64,000 nucleotides of DNA from Plasmopara viticola. Lineage: Eukaryota > Oomycota > Peronosporomycetes > Peronosporales > Peronosporaceae. The stretch is taken from NCBI GenBank assembly GCA_001695595.3, contig MBPM02000025.1:496001-560000 (forward strand). Direction: 5' to 3'. Positions 1 through 11,800 of this stretch are shown here, piece after piece (within the stretch, counting starts at the first letter, position 1; each line of letters starts with the position of its first letter). Under the pieces are notes generated by a model. The model was not told where the DNA came from. It ran no database searches and worked only from the letters and a program-made list of their open reading frames with translations. The position numbers and the translations under genes were made by a program.

Positions 1-8
1 TTGACAAG

Positions 9-743
9 ATGGACGTGATCGTAGAAGCTCCAACTCGGCGACCAGTTTTTGTTGTCACTGACATTGAAGGTTCCAGTCGACTCTGGTATGGGAGTCCACA
101 AGCAATGGCCGAAGCACAATCGATCCACGACGATTTGTTACGCCAACAATTGTTTCATTTTCGAGGATACGAAATTACCACTGCCGGCGACTCTTTCCAG
201 CTCGCGTTCCATTCTGTTCGTGATGCCATCGGGTGGTGTGTCAGCGTACAAGAAAAATTGCTCAAGGCGTCGTGGCCGACAGCTTTGCTGAAGTACGAGA
301 ATGCCGCACGAGTGTATGATGTCTGGACTCGAATGCTTTTCAACGGGCTTCGTGTACGGATGGTCGTCCACGACGGTGACGAGCGGTTAGTGTGCTCAAG
401 ACATCCGACAACGGGCAAGATGACGTATCTAGGGCTCAGCGAAATGGTGGCACGCGAAATGAGCGAGATAGGGCAAGGTGGACAGATCGTCATGAGCGAA
501 TCGGCTCTTACTGTTTACACGGACGAACTGCTCGAGACGCTGTCCAGTGCGACGAATATTAAAGAAAAGTTTAAAATTCAGCCGATTCCGATAAAATTTG
601 AGCGTCCGGAATGGAACATTTCGCTGCAAATGCACGAGGTCGTACCGTCTCGAATCGGAGATCGCTTTGGCTCGCACGTAGATCGCCGTAAAGGTTCTTG
701 CCTTACATTTGGACCGAAAACTCGTCAGCACGCAGCAGGATAG
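9..743 (+). CDS. Class III adenylate/guanylate cyclase catalytic domain protein, 5' end probably outside the window
   Basis: The reading frame is open to the left edge of the window, so the Met at base 9 may be internal and the gene partial. The 244 visible residues begin almost directly in a class III cyclase fold. VTDIEGSSRLW (residues 17-27) carries the first metal-binding Asp (D18). TAGDSFQLAF (58-67) carries the second (D61). A YLGLSEMVAREM segment near 140-152 followed by GGQIVMSESA corresponds to the usual nucleotide-site helix and the strand after it. The family makes cAMP or cGMP from ATP or GTP; in oomycetes such domains usually follow membrane segments, which would lie upstream. 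The usual Asn/Arg pair in the helix (N-R-A-A-R in typical cyclases) does not line up cleanly, so activity is uncertain. The stop codon is 174 bases before the kinesin start on the same strand. Confidence 0.8.
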   Translation: MDVIVEAPTRRPVFVVTDIEGSSRLWYGSPQAMAEAQSIHDDLLRQQLFHFRGYEITTAGDSFQLAFHSVRDAIGWCVSVQEKLLKASWPTALLKYENAARVYDVWTRMLFNGLRVRMVVHDGDERLVCSRHPTTGKMTYLGLSEMVAREMSEIGQGGQIVMSESALTVYTDELLETLSSATNIKEKFKIQPIPIKFERPEWNISLQMHEVVPSRIGDRFGSHVDRRKGSCLTFGPKTRQHAAG

Positions 744-917
744 ACAGAACCTGTACCCTGAGATCAAGCTGAAGGTAGTAGTTTGTAAAGTAAATCCCGA
801 CATTGATTAAAGCGAGATAAATCAAGTCTCTTGTACAACTTTTAGCCGTTCGTTTAATGTCTTGTCCACTACTGCTTGCTCACTCTGGCTATTAATTGGT
901 TTGTCGTCCATAATTGA

Positions 918-3083
918 ATGCCGCGTCCGAACGACGTGCACTCGCTCGTGCGTCCGCCGCGTCCCGCGCGTCCGAGCTATAGCTACAGCCAGTGTAGCAG
1001 TCGCAGTCGTAGTAACAGTATTGAGAGCGACGTGCGATGGGCCTCAAGCGTCGCTCCCAGCGAAGCGGACGGCTCTGAACTGTTAGATGTCGATGACTTC
1101 CAATTGCTACAGCAACAAAATGCAGCGGATGGACAAGAGTCTGTGCGCGTTACAGTACGGTTTCGTCCATTGAATTCGAAAGAGAAGACTAATGGGTCGG
1201 CGTGGACTGTGCACGCAGAGACGGCAACCGTCGAGGCAGCTTCCGTCTCGGGACAGAACGCTCGTCGTCGAGGCGTCTATGCGTTTGATGAGGTCTACGA
1301 CGGCCACCACTCGACTCGAACCATCTATGACGGATTGGCAAGCTCGATCGCCCGATCAGCGCTGGATGGCATTCACGGATCGATCTTTGCCTACGGACAG
1401 ACCAGTAGCGGCAAGACCTATACGATGCAAGGCACAGGTCTACGTAGCAGAAACATGACGCTACCTCTAGATATAGAGATGGAGACGGAGGCAGACAGGA
1501 GACCGAAGGATAGCGACGGGCTCGTGCAGCTGGCAGTAAAGGATTTGTTTGATGAAATGGCGAGACGAACGGAGGTCGAGTATCTCGTAAGAGTTTCGTA
1601 CCTGGAAGTGTATAACGAGACGATCAAAGATTTGCTAGCACCTCATTCAACTACGACAGGCAAGCGAAGCGACTCGACTGTTCATATTCGTGAACACCCA
1701 GTTACGGGTGTGTTTACCGACAACTCGGAACGTGTGGTCACCGACGCACGGGGTGTGCTACAGGCACTGCGTGATGGAGAAAAACAGCGAGCAGTAGGGA
1801 TCACCCACATGAATGAGCGCAGCAGTCGATCGCACTCAATTTTTAAACTGGTTATCGAATCGAAAACTCTGCTGGAATCCTCCACGCCGGGTGACGATAA
1901 TGCAGTCGTGAAGCCGGTGCGAGTGGGATGTGTAAACTTTGTGGACTTGGCAGGATCGGAGAGTGCTCGTGCCGTTAGTTCGGGAGGCAAGCGGTTGACC
2001 ACAGAGAGCGCGAACATAAACAGAAGTCTCCTGGCACTTAGCAGAGTTGTCGTAGCCCTTGGCAACAGTAAGGCAAATCAACACGACCACATTAATTTTC
2101 GTGACAGCAAACTCACACGTATCTTGCAGCCGTCGCTCAGCGGGGCTGCACGCGTACTCTTTGTCTGCTGTGCATCGCCTGCACCAGCGTACATTGAGGA
2201 TACTCGAAGTACACTCAAGTTTGCTAGCCGTGCAAAGCGGATTAAAGTGAATGCTGCAGTCAATGAAGTTTTGGACCAACGCTCGCGTGCGTTGATGGAG
2301 CTTGCTCGTGAAAATCAAGTCTTACGCCAGCAATTAGAAGCCTTGGCATCTGCAAGTCGTGACGAAATGAATGCGATGGAAGAGCACGTGGCGCGTCTGC
2401 GCATTCGTGTGATTTCGCTCGAAGCTGCAGCAGCTGCCTCCAAACGGACATTTTTCGAGGTGAGAGCTCCAGTGTTTGATGAATTCCACAGATTTTGTGG
2501 GGACAGACAGCCGGAAGTGACTGGATTAGAAGCCGAGAACTCGTTGATAGAGTTGAGTAACCAAGTATTTGAGCTCGACCCTTTTGACGGAGAGGATGCG
2601 GGAGCCGAGGACTTTTTATCGCATTCTTCGCTCCTTCAAGCAAACGCTGTATGTCCGATGTGTGAAACATTTGATGACGCTTTGGAAATTGCGAAGACAC
2701 GTGGTTTAGAGGCTTCTGAGCGTATAGAGCAGCTTGAAAAACAAGTTGCCCAGCTGCTGCACCAGCATGGTAAAGTGTGTGGCGACTCTGAAGTGCCTGA
2801 TATTAGCGACTCTCCAATTGACGAGGAGTTGCTATGTGTCTTGGACGTTGAAGACGATGAAATAGACGAAAACAAGGCTTTTTCAGACCAAAATGATGGT
2901 GACGGCACCATTCTTCACACCAGTAGTCTTAATTCGGCAAGTGCAGCTCTTTTGGTAGTGGTGGTCGATGCTTTAAAAAAACGCAGTCCAACCGAGGCTT
3001 TGATGATTGTGCTGGCTGCCTTCGTGTGTATGGGAATTATGTCAGCTAGTGTGGCTTGGAATCTTGCGACCGCTGCGCAGTAA
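918..3083 (+). CDS. Kinesin motor protein with C-terminal hydrophobic tail
   Basis: This intronless gene encodes 721 residues. The N-terminal kinesin motor (about residues 74-445) has the P-loop GQTSSGKTYTM (160-170), switch I NERSSRSHSIF (299-309) and switch II VDLAGSES (342-349), so the ATPase should be active and move on microtubules. A coiled-coil-like stretch follows (about 450-510), then acidic linkers and a second short helical region (about 585-620). The last 30 residues contain a strongly hydrophobic segment (about 692-713) that could be a tail anchor in a membrane. The N-terminal motor, short neck and length suggest a kinesin-7 or ungrouped N-kinesin, but the subfamily cannot be assigned from sequence alone. 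A roughly 30-residue insertion (171-203) lies after the P-loop. The ATG at 918 is the first in frame before the motor and leaves a Ser/Arg-rich leader of about 70 residues. Confidence 0.92.
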   Translation: MPRPNDVHSLVRPPRPARPSYSYSQCSSRSRSNSIESDVRWASSVAPSEADGSELLDVDDFQLLQQQNAADGQESVRVTVRFRPLNSKEKTNGSAWTVHAETATVEAASVSGQNARRRGVYAFDEVYDGHHSTRTIYDGLASSIARSALDGIHGSIFAYGQTSSGKTYTMQGTGLRSRNMTLPLDIEMETEADRRPKDSDGLVQLAVKDLFDEMARRTEVEYLVRVSYLEVYNETIKDLLAPHSTTTGKRSDSTVHIREHPVTGVFTDNSERVVTDARGVLQALRDGEKQRAVGITHMNERSSRSHSIFKLVIESKTLLESSTPGDDNAVVKPVRVGCVNFVDLAGSESARAVSSGGKRLTTESANINRSLLALSRVVVALGNSKANQHDHINFRDSKLTRILQPSLSGAARVLFVCCASPAPAYIEDTRSTLKFASRAKRIKVNAAVNEVLDQRSRALMELARENQVLRQQLEALASASRDEMNAMEEHVARLRIRVISLEAAAAASKRTFFEVRAPVFDEFHRFCGDRQPEVTGLEAENSLIELSNQVFELDPFDGEDAGAEDFLSHSSLLQANAVCPMCETFDDALEIAKTRGLEASERIEQLEKQVAQLLHQHGKVCGDSEVPDISDSPIDEELLCVLDVEDDEIDENKAFSDQNDGDGTILHTSSLNSASAALLVVVVDALKKRSPTEALMIVLAAFVCMGIMSASVAWNLATAAQ

Positions 3084-3366
3084 GCTTTACTAGGGACGAA
3101 GCCCATGTTAATTTTTGTCATTATTGTATGCTGCGGAAGCTTGAACTGAAGATTAGCCGACAAATTAAATTTTTATTATAACTATGACAACATAAAGTAA
3201 TGCATTACATATATTAGCCAATCAAGTGTGATCGATCAGCCTTGATGAAATGGGCAACACTTGCAACTGCACCAGAGATACTCTAACAATTGTGTTCAAT
3301 ATCCCTTTGTGGACGCATCGGCAGAACTTGCTCGCTTTTTTGGTTGTTTTTTAGAAGATGATGCGG

Positions 3367-3642
3367 TCAGCTGACAGGACACAAGACCGGAAACTTGAAT
3401 TGAGTAGAAGAATTTAGACGAAATGCTGGATACGTCGCCGAATGAATCGTGTCCGTAATAAGGCACCATTTTCTGTCCAGTGCGTGACCGCTTTCAATAG
3501 CGGATGGAGTTGAGCGAGAAAAGATCATTTCATTCGGTTGAGTATGAAATTTCGAGTTGACGCGAGTTTTAAATACGTAGCGCACGGCGCCAGTGTGGAC
3601 CAAGAACGCCTCTAAAGTCCCGTTTCCGGAGCATTCGTCCAA
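3367..3642 (-). CDS. Hypothetical ORF, possibly an exon or gene relic
   Basis: This 91-residue reading frame runs opposite to and convergent with the kinesin gene. I do not recognise the protein. Its composition looks coding-like, with few rare codons and G/C-rich third positions. The frame is preceded by TAG at a site that could also be a splice acceptor. A second open stretch on the same strand at about 3714-3830 ends with IRRGTSVAVLGAM and then TAA. A donor there (GTAACT) would not join the two pieces in phase, so I cannot build a gene model. It may be a partial duplicate or decayed gene. Confidence 0.3.
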   Translation of the reverse strand: MDECSGNGTLEAFLVHTGAVRYVFKTRVNSKFHTQPNEMIFSRSTPSAIESGHALDRKWCLITDTIHSATYPAFRLNSSTQFKFPVLCPVS

Positions 3643-6600
3643 CTTCGCGAGCTAATTTCTACATATACAAAATCAACAGATGAAAAGTTGTCAAGGTCTA
3701 GTTTGTTGATTTGAGTTACATCGCGCCAAGCACGGCCACGCTAGTGCCTCGTCGGATCATGTCAATCAGGTATGACAAGGAGCTTGACTTGTAAGTTGTG
3801 GATCCAATCGTGAAGTGTAGTATTATAAATAGGAAATTTACATAAAGCTGTCATTTTTAAAACTCGTAGCTACATGTGAGATTCCGTAAATGCTCCAACT
3901 TGCGATGATCTCCTTGTGTACGACTCCTCGAACTCTTGCTGATCACGAATGGCTTGATCCCCCTTGTAAGAATTTGCTCGCCTTTAGGTAATAAAATATG
4001 GGGTCATTAACTAGGCTAAGCTTTTAGTAAAGGCGTTCTCCAGTTTGTCGATCCTTGTGTATTTGATCCTTCAGTTGTATGAACAGATCGCTAATAGTAG
4101 TGTACATTTCATAACAATCTTACGCTACGAGGACGGAAAAGACTCAGCACATATTTCTGTGCGATATCCTGGAACTTTTGTGGGCCACGATGACCTTACT
4201 CCGAGTGGATTACAGCTGCCGCAACACCAAAGCATAACACTAATAGAAGGCATACTTAGATGCGGCCTTTGGAGAGTCCGTCAAATGATGATTTAGGTAA
4301 TGGCGATTCGCTGAGACTACCGGTATGCTTGTTGCATAGTCTGTGGTATTCAGACACATTAAGCTTGGCTTTTATCTTGTAAATGCTGACTTGTATGCAC
4401 CTGAGAAAACAAAAACTCGATAGCAACTTTTCCTCACGAGACCTTCTGCTTAGAATTAGGGTTGGTTTCATTTCTTAAAGCCTACACAACAAGCTAGTGA
4501 GCTGCAAAGATAATTTCAGCTGGTTCACCGACTATCCCGTCCTTCTTTTAACGCATCGTCGAGACCCGATGTAGACAGAAAGAGTGTGAAGGGGCTAGTG
4601 TGTGTCACACTTGTTGGTATACCAGATTGCGTCACAAAAGCCACATCATATTTTGAGCAACAACAATAATGAAGTACTTAGTACTTTGGAGCTAACACAA
4701 AAATAATTTAGTGTTGAACTGCTTAGTAGTGCCTATTGAGTTGTTAGGATATTTACTGCATTTAGGATCTACTCAAAATCTTGAGTAATGTTCAGCTTAC
4801 ACTTCCAAAAAGAGAAGAGTGAGATTAGGTCGCGGTATCAAACCTGATAAATAATATCGGATTTGAGAAGATTGCGAAAAGTATTAAGCAATAATTAAAG
4901 ACTAGATCTCACGCTTGTTTAATTCAATGAGCTATGATAGCCCTGTGGCATGAAAGAGGTCAGATCAGTGGCTTGGCCCTTAAAATTCACTGAAGTGATT
5001 TTTTCACACAATTGATTTTAGCAGAGAACGTTGATCAAGTATTCGAAATAGATGTGCGCATATTACTTTTCTATTTCATATTCTATCCACTACGCCATCT
5101 GTCGTTTATATAATCCCTTTAATACAACAACCTCGTAAAGGCATGTCACAGACATACTTGAGAGCCTTTAGGTTTCTTTCTTCTCTATAATTTCGCGAAT
5201 AATTTTTGTCATCCTCAATTCCTCAAGCAAGATGAATTACCCGCTTGCTTTTCCTGTAGCCGGGTCCTTATCGTCGCCCCTACGCTCAAAGCGAACATGT
5301 ATTGAAGGGTCTAGCTTTGCTGAATTCTTTCGCTTGACCAAGACAAAATGTAGATGCTCCAAGACAACACGATTACCACTATTCGGGCAGTTAAATTAGC
5401 AAACTTCTACGGAGCTACCAACAAGGCCATTGAAGCTGCACATACCATTAGGCTTAGGCTTAAATCATTAACAAAAGAGAATGACTGATGCGCGCAGCGC
5501 GAGTGTGCTTGATGAGCGATCGCTTTGTCAAAGAAACGAAAATTTTGTGTAGGCAAAACGGGTGGAGACACTCATTGTCAGATGTCTCATCGTAACGAAA
5601 GGCTTTCTAAGCGCTAACTATAAAAATGCAAAAAGCTTTGATATCTGCTCTGATTTTGCAAGAGCTTTAGCGAATTCTATCGAGCAGTCTGATTACGTTA
5701 TCAAAATATATGCTGTTGACATATTAGTGGACTGTCGTCCTGCGATCTATGGTATGGAACACCATGCTCCCGTAAGCACTTTGGTCAACTGATACCTAAA
5801 GATGAAGTTTGTTTGTGCCTTCAGCCCCACAATTTTTAGCAGCGAAAACTATAGTCCTGCCAAAACGCTGACAACCATGACCAGAGTGCCTACACTGTCA
5901 AGCCAATTTTGCCGATGTAAAGGATCGCACCCCGATCATTTTTTTGGAGTGAAAATATTTGCTTCTCTTCAGCAGCTATTGGGTTTGACCCTTAAAAAGG
6001 CGTCACACAATCCCCCCTTTCACCTTGTAGTGACAGATGCCCACTATTTTGTGGGCGACTGGACATCTTTCTCACCCCCTCTTTTTGGTACAAATTTTCT
6101 CATTGAAACGAGCGAAAAGAAGACTATATGCAAGTATCCTGCAGCACTGCGTACTATTTAATAAGATATTACTGACGATCGACGTCTACTGGACCAATCC
6201 CGGGATTAGTAAATCGCAACTCCGAAAACCTCAGCTTTCTCTGCTAGCACATGCACCGAGGACCGAAACTGCGATAATTTTGGGTGTTTTCCGACCAGTA
6301 TTTGATCCTCAAGCGTGTATCCGTTTATCGTTGCGATCAAGTCGTTCAACTTGCGCTTCTTGAGAAAGAGCTGTCGGCAATCCTTGGCCCGAAAAAAACT
6401 TGATTGGTCAGTTTACAAAGAGCCCTGGAGTCTTCGTACCCTTTCAACAAAGCAGTTGTACACGCTTTGTCCCTCTTGACTAAGACCTGACATGGTCCAA
6501 TAAAGCGTTGACGCAATTAATTTTCGAAGCAGTGGAAATGCATCTGCTGTTACATTGTATATATTTAGCAACGATCTATTTTTTATCAATATTAATTCGG

Positions 6601-6877
6601 TCTCGTCTTCCCTTCCAGTCAAAATATGCCTTCTGAATATCTTGGCTCATAATCATCTTGTCGCGTACGTTGAGTGACTAACGACCCAAGCAATCAGCTC
6701 ATTCAGGCAATACGAGAGGACCGATTTTCCCGAACACAATGTGGTCGTGTTGACGGAACACGGGCCTGGCTGAATCAATCACTAAAAACAGCGCGAAGCC
6801 TGTTGAGGCACGAACGGCATTATAAACTGCAAACCCAAGGATTGGTAGCGTACTGCGTCAGTATCGGTGCACACACA

Positions 6878-6917
6878 GCGAAACACATCTCTGACCAGCG
6901 AAACATATCTCTGATGC
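6878..6917. repeat. Two-unit direct repeat of 20 bp
   Basis: A 20-base unit beginning GCGAAACACATCTCTGA is repeated immediately at 6898 with few changes. The pair abuts a perfect hairpin. Confidence 0.7.
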
Positions 6918-6940
6918 TCGCAGACCATCGGTCTGCGAGC
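6916..6940. repeat. Perfect 11-bp inverted repeat (hairpin)
   Basis: GCTCGCAGACC and its exact reverse complement GGTCTGCGAGC are separated by 3 bases. No run of T follows, so it is not a bacterial-type terminator. It could be a repeat-element terminus or a chance palindrome. Confidence 0.6.
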
Positions 6941-7149
6941 GTTAGTGTATCCTTTAACTTTCGTGTTCCCGTGCTGCACTTGACTGCGGGCGCACATGTC
7001 ATTTATGTATATCTGTTCTTAGTTTAAATGGCGTCACCATGCATTTTAACTCCGCAAGCGCACTCAAGAGCTTTTAAGGCATAGGTTTCTACTCTTCGAA
7101 CAGTGCTTAGCATTTGTCTTTTTCTCTTTTTGGAAGTCAATAATTTCTG

Positions 7150-7225
7150 TCGAGTGAATCGAGTGCGCCGTATATAAATTCTGTGTAACATAACCCGGCG
7201 TCTGTTACAATTTGGTGACCCTAAT
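7150..7225 (+). repeat. Possible LTR 3' end and primer-binding site
   Basis: A TATAAA-like box near 7170 is followed by CGTCTGTTACA and then TTTGGTGACCCTA. An LTR ending in CA next to TTGGTGACCC is typical of the LTR/primer-binding-site junction in gypsy-type elements. I found no matching second LTR or coding remnant nearby, so this would be a solo or truncated copy. Confidence 0.25.
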
Positions 7226-8848
7226 TAGCTCAGCGTGATGCGCAAGCGTGTGTGAGGCGCCATTTGCCATTTGTTTTTTTAAATGTCGAATTTTTGCTTA
7301 ATCCTTGCACAATACGTACACTGTCTTTTTGGCAAAGACCACTGCCATGTCACACAGTATCTCGCTGCTAGAGCAAAATCTTCCATGGCGTACACCTATT
7401 AGTGGTGAGAAGCTGCATTCGTATAAATTTGACTGTACCTTCGGCTTGCAAGCTCTGTCCTTGACACTTATGTAGCATCAGCAGGAAATTTATGAATAAA
7501 ACAGGTTTCAAGCTTCCCTTACTTTTTGTCTGAACCAACTTTTCCGTTAATAAAAAGGGATTTAGAGCCAAGCTCTATTGACGTGTAAATTTAGACCCTT
7601 TCCATCAAGATTGAGACACCTTGCACTTTTAAATGACCGTCATTTATAACCTTTTCCTTCTCTAAGGGATGGAAAGGCTTGAAAGAGACGCTACGTGCTG
7701 TGTCACGATCGTGTAGTGGCGGACCGACGGCTGTATTTAGGTCCTGCGGAAAGATCCTCTTGGCTTAGCGGAACATGTGCCACTTTATGTTGGACGAGCA
7801 GCTCTCTAAAAGCCTCGACTACTGGTTGACAATGTCAAGCTAGACATACAGCGGGTGTTTTCGCGTTAAGCGTTGCTCCGTAGGATGCGTACCACTCCAC
7901 GCGCATATTTAAGGCCGCGTTTTCTGCCTTGACTTCCCGCCACCCATACATCAAATAGTATGCAGAGACTGCTGTTTTCTTTGAGCTTAACTCACGAGAT
8001 AACTCGCCTTTTCACGTGGCCTTGCTTTTGCCGCCTTGGCCGAAGACCAACCACGCCGTATACGGCATGCGGCGAGTTTTTACTTCGACGAGCACTGCTC
8101 AATATATGACGAGTGACCCCGTGTGCAGTGACAAGGCCGCTGTCAAAGTGAAACGTCAATGAAGCACGGTGGATGTGGTCAGAAGTGTGCAGGCTGAGCG
8201 GTGAAGCTAGCCAATAGTCCATGTCGATGCCGAGGCAGGCTCGGTATTCGAGCACAAAAGGCTGCCGAGTTGATTGGGAGTGCTGTCGAAGATGCTGGCG
8301 ATGAAACACCTCGACCAGCGACTACATATTGGTAGGTATTGGTATCTGCAATTAGTTGATGACTGCTTGGAGTTTCGACATACGGCGATTTGAGCTTCTT
8401 GAGATTACGTGCCACACCACGCGCAGTGGTAGGGCCTCCCTCGTACCACCGTTAATTTCAATTAACTATAGTATCATCGCATGCAGCGAATGCTACTTCC
8501 TCCAACCACCGCTCGGTGGCTTACGTGCCACTCCACGCTCCTTTGCTTGGCACCGTTTGTGCACGTCCCAGACAATGTAATGACCACAGTTGACCGCCTC
8601 AGTCCAGTGTCCGCACTAATAGCGCTTTTACTTCTTAGTAGAGATGGTTTCGTGACTTACTCAATATTTACGACATTTAAACAGCTCAGAGTCCATGCTC
8701 CTGCCACACCATACTCAAAATAAGGTCACACCTCACATCCAGGTACATGACCAAACAGCGTCCAGCGCTATTAATGTCGAAATACTCCACACCTCAATCT
8801 ACCGGGAAACTAGAAACCGTGATCAGTGTGCGTCGAATCGACTAACAA

Positions 8849-11800
8849 CTACAATTTATGTTTATGTCGACAGAATTTCAGCCCTTTTGTACTACGCCGA
8901 GCCACGGTGCAGAACTGCTGCAACACGCACTCGTTGCGCTGGTCGTGTAACAACCACTCAAGGTCGCGTGCTGCAGTGACCTGTAACCGGTTTGCTCGCT
9001 TCTCGAGTATTTTCTGCTCGGTGCGAATGGCGTCCAGCACTTTAGGCCAATTGGCTTGTTCCTTACCGTGTCCACTGTGTTTCATACTTTGCGCTCGAAT
9101 CATGAATTGAAAGGTATATAATCCCACTGTCCAAATCTGTAAGGGGTGGTACACATGTCATGGTAGGACTTGCAAAACTACATGTATCGGCAGCTTTGCG
9201 TTACCTGGGCTTTCTGTGCGTCATACATGCGGTTCGACGACTGCATCCAATGTTCGGCTGTCGGACCCGTCTCTATAAAGTTCTGTACCAAATTGCGGCG
9301 AATGCACCTCGTCATCTTTGTCAATATTCGATGAATGGCATGGTGAAAAAAGTGCATGCCACGATTGACATAAGGCAACATGTCGATGAGGAGCAGAAAT
9401 CGGTGCGCTGTGACCACAAACGTTTGGAACAAGTTGATGTATATCGAATCTTGTGATAGCAAGTCGGGGTCAAAATACAACGCGTGCCAGCGCTGTCGAA
9501 TTGGAGCAATCACCTTGTTTACAAAAAATCGTTGGACCGCCTTTGTCTCGTTGAAAGAAATCGAAGCTTGCAACAACGAGCGACCGAGCCTAATTCATAT
9601 TGCAATCGTGAGTAGATGGCTTCTTGCAGATTAGTTGCCCTTACTTTTCATAGTTGACGTAGATTTGAAGACAATTTGGATCAATCAGCATGCCACACCA
9701 CGAGATTAGAGCCTTTGGCGCTAATGGTCCGACTTCCAGCACGTGGACAGAGGTGCCTTTGACTGGAAAATTTACTTGAGTTTTGGTTATATTTACAAAA
9801 CAGCCGTATTCTTGATTGCCCTCGTGCATCACATCAAAGAATGTTTGTGCCCTGTTTAGGTCCGTGGTGATAAACATGAAATCGTCTGTGTATCGTAGCA
9901 ATTTTTCATGATGGCAACACGCATTTGGACCAGGAGCCGGGTCGCCCACTTTTGGCAAGTGCTTGCAAAGCACACGTCGTTCAAAATAGGCATAGTAGAT
10001 GGTACACAGTGTCGTAGAGAGCACAGAACCTTGCGGAATCCCACACTGCTGAACGAACTCTTGGCCATCCATCTCAACAACATTTGCAGTTAAATGCTCT
10101 TTTAATAGTTGAAGAGCTTTTTCTTTTGTCAAGTAGTCGTAGAGAATGCCATCAACGAGGAGTGCGTTCTCTTTTGTACACTGAGCTGCGAGCTCATCGA
10201 AACTTAGAAATTCACCCGAAGGGTACGCTGGACGTTTAAGCTTGAAAAAGAACGAAGAAGGCGGCAGGGATTCGACTTGATCAACTGAAGAAGAAATAGG
10301 AGCAACTTGATGGCCAATCCAATGCTTGCGAATTAGGTACTCCTTCTCTCGAAGCGCTTTTTTGAGCATTTGATAAAGCTTTCGCGGTCGAATGGTATCA
10401 AAACAGCGTTCGACGTCGACAGTCACGCAGTAAGTCATTGAAGTCGCGCCTATTAAACGCCGTCGCTCGGCACAGCGAGGACATTGCGAAATCTGCCGAA
10501 AAAGGGGCTTGAGTCGCTTGTAAACATCGTCAATATTCTGGACCGATGCGCCAACGAGACGCTGAGGCTGTCTCTCCATCTCAAATGTCAGGACTCGATG
10601 AACGGCTTCCAAAGATCGATTTACCGATAGTTGAGTACGGTCAGTTGCGGAAGACAAATTCATTAAAGGTCGAATGCCGTGAGCTTTTGGAAGTAGCCGC
10701 ATTCGAGAGGTGCCCAAGTGGCGCTCGTTTGGCAAGGATCGAATGCTGGAAGGTTGAAGAATACCGCCCTCCAAGTCAGAAAGAGCTAGGGTGCTGCAAC
10801 AAAATCATCGAATGAATTTAAAGCTCAGACATTCTCATGAACACGACATTATACCTTATTGCATTCCACACGGGACGTTGGTAGAATGCGACTTCGTTCG
10901 CCATTCCCTCCGAGTCAGTTATATAAAACAAGTTGCGCAACAAAGGAAAAACAATCGATGAAAGTACCCACCATAATAATTCTTGCACAAGTTTCTGGCG
11001 CTTGACGAGTTCATTGACTGGACTAGAATTCATAAGCAACCATTTCTTAGAAATAGCTTATAACCGGAAGAATGTAAACTTTGAAGGGTACCACATAATA
11101 TTTTCTCTAGACCGAAGATTCATCCATTCAATATTTGTCACCTGAAACTGTTCAGCACACTGCACAAAAAATATCATTTCCTTTTCTTCGTCATCCAGCA
11201 AATTGGACATTGTACCTTTTTAAGCGAAAAGGAATCAAATTTTTGCGAGAAAATGAATTTTTGCAGCAAAGTCTTCACACGCTTCCAATTTTTTGTTGCC
11301 CCGTTACTACCCCATAATTCTTTTGGTACTATTTCAGTAACAAGCTTACGAATGAGCCGAAAAATCTTCTTTTTCGGGGTCGCGTACGCCAGAAGCTGTT
11401 TAATATCTTCCTTGTGCTTTTGTAAGTGCATCAGCCCTGTCATGTCACAAGCACTGCGATTCTTTTTACCGTCGTCGTCTACTTTGCTCGTGTTTGTTTT
11501 TAAATGTTTTGTCCTTTCCAGAGTGTTTTTCGAACAATCAAGCGATGCATTCGACAGCAACTCAATCGCTTCCTCTCTTCGCTTGCGCTTACGGTCAGAG
11601 CTTCGTATTACGCCTTCACCTTGGCTCAAATATCCATCTTCAAGTGCTTTGTGTAAAATCGGTAACATCATGGGCTGCATAGATGCATTCCGATCAGCTG
11701 CTCTCTCCGCCCTTTTCCGTTTAATCACCGGGTGTTCCACCATAAATTTACAAAAATTAGCATCTAACGGAATAAGTTTTCTGGCGAGCTTTTTAATGGG

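Larger units (their letters stand above)
3084..8848. other. Gene-poor spacer between kinesin and TERT
   Basis: Apart from the items listed separately (ORF at 3367-3642, short tandem repeat at 6878-6917, hairpin at 6916-6940, LTR-like end near 7150-7220) I see nothing convincing here. Several ORFs of 60-120 codons occur (for example 5562-5792, 5802-6161, 6674-7027, 7992-8309), but none shows a family motif or coding-like composition. The stretch probably contains eroded repeats that I could not classify. Confidence 0.5.

Noticed and set aside
5802..6161. 119-codon plus-strand ORF
   Set aside because: No recognisable motif, low-complexity composition and overlap with another ORF of equal quality; treated as chance.
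6674..7027. 117-codon plus-strand ORF
   Set aside because: Runs through the tandem repeat and hairpin; no domain; alternative minus-strand ORFs overlap.
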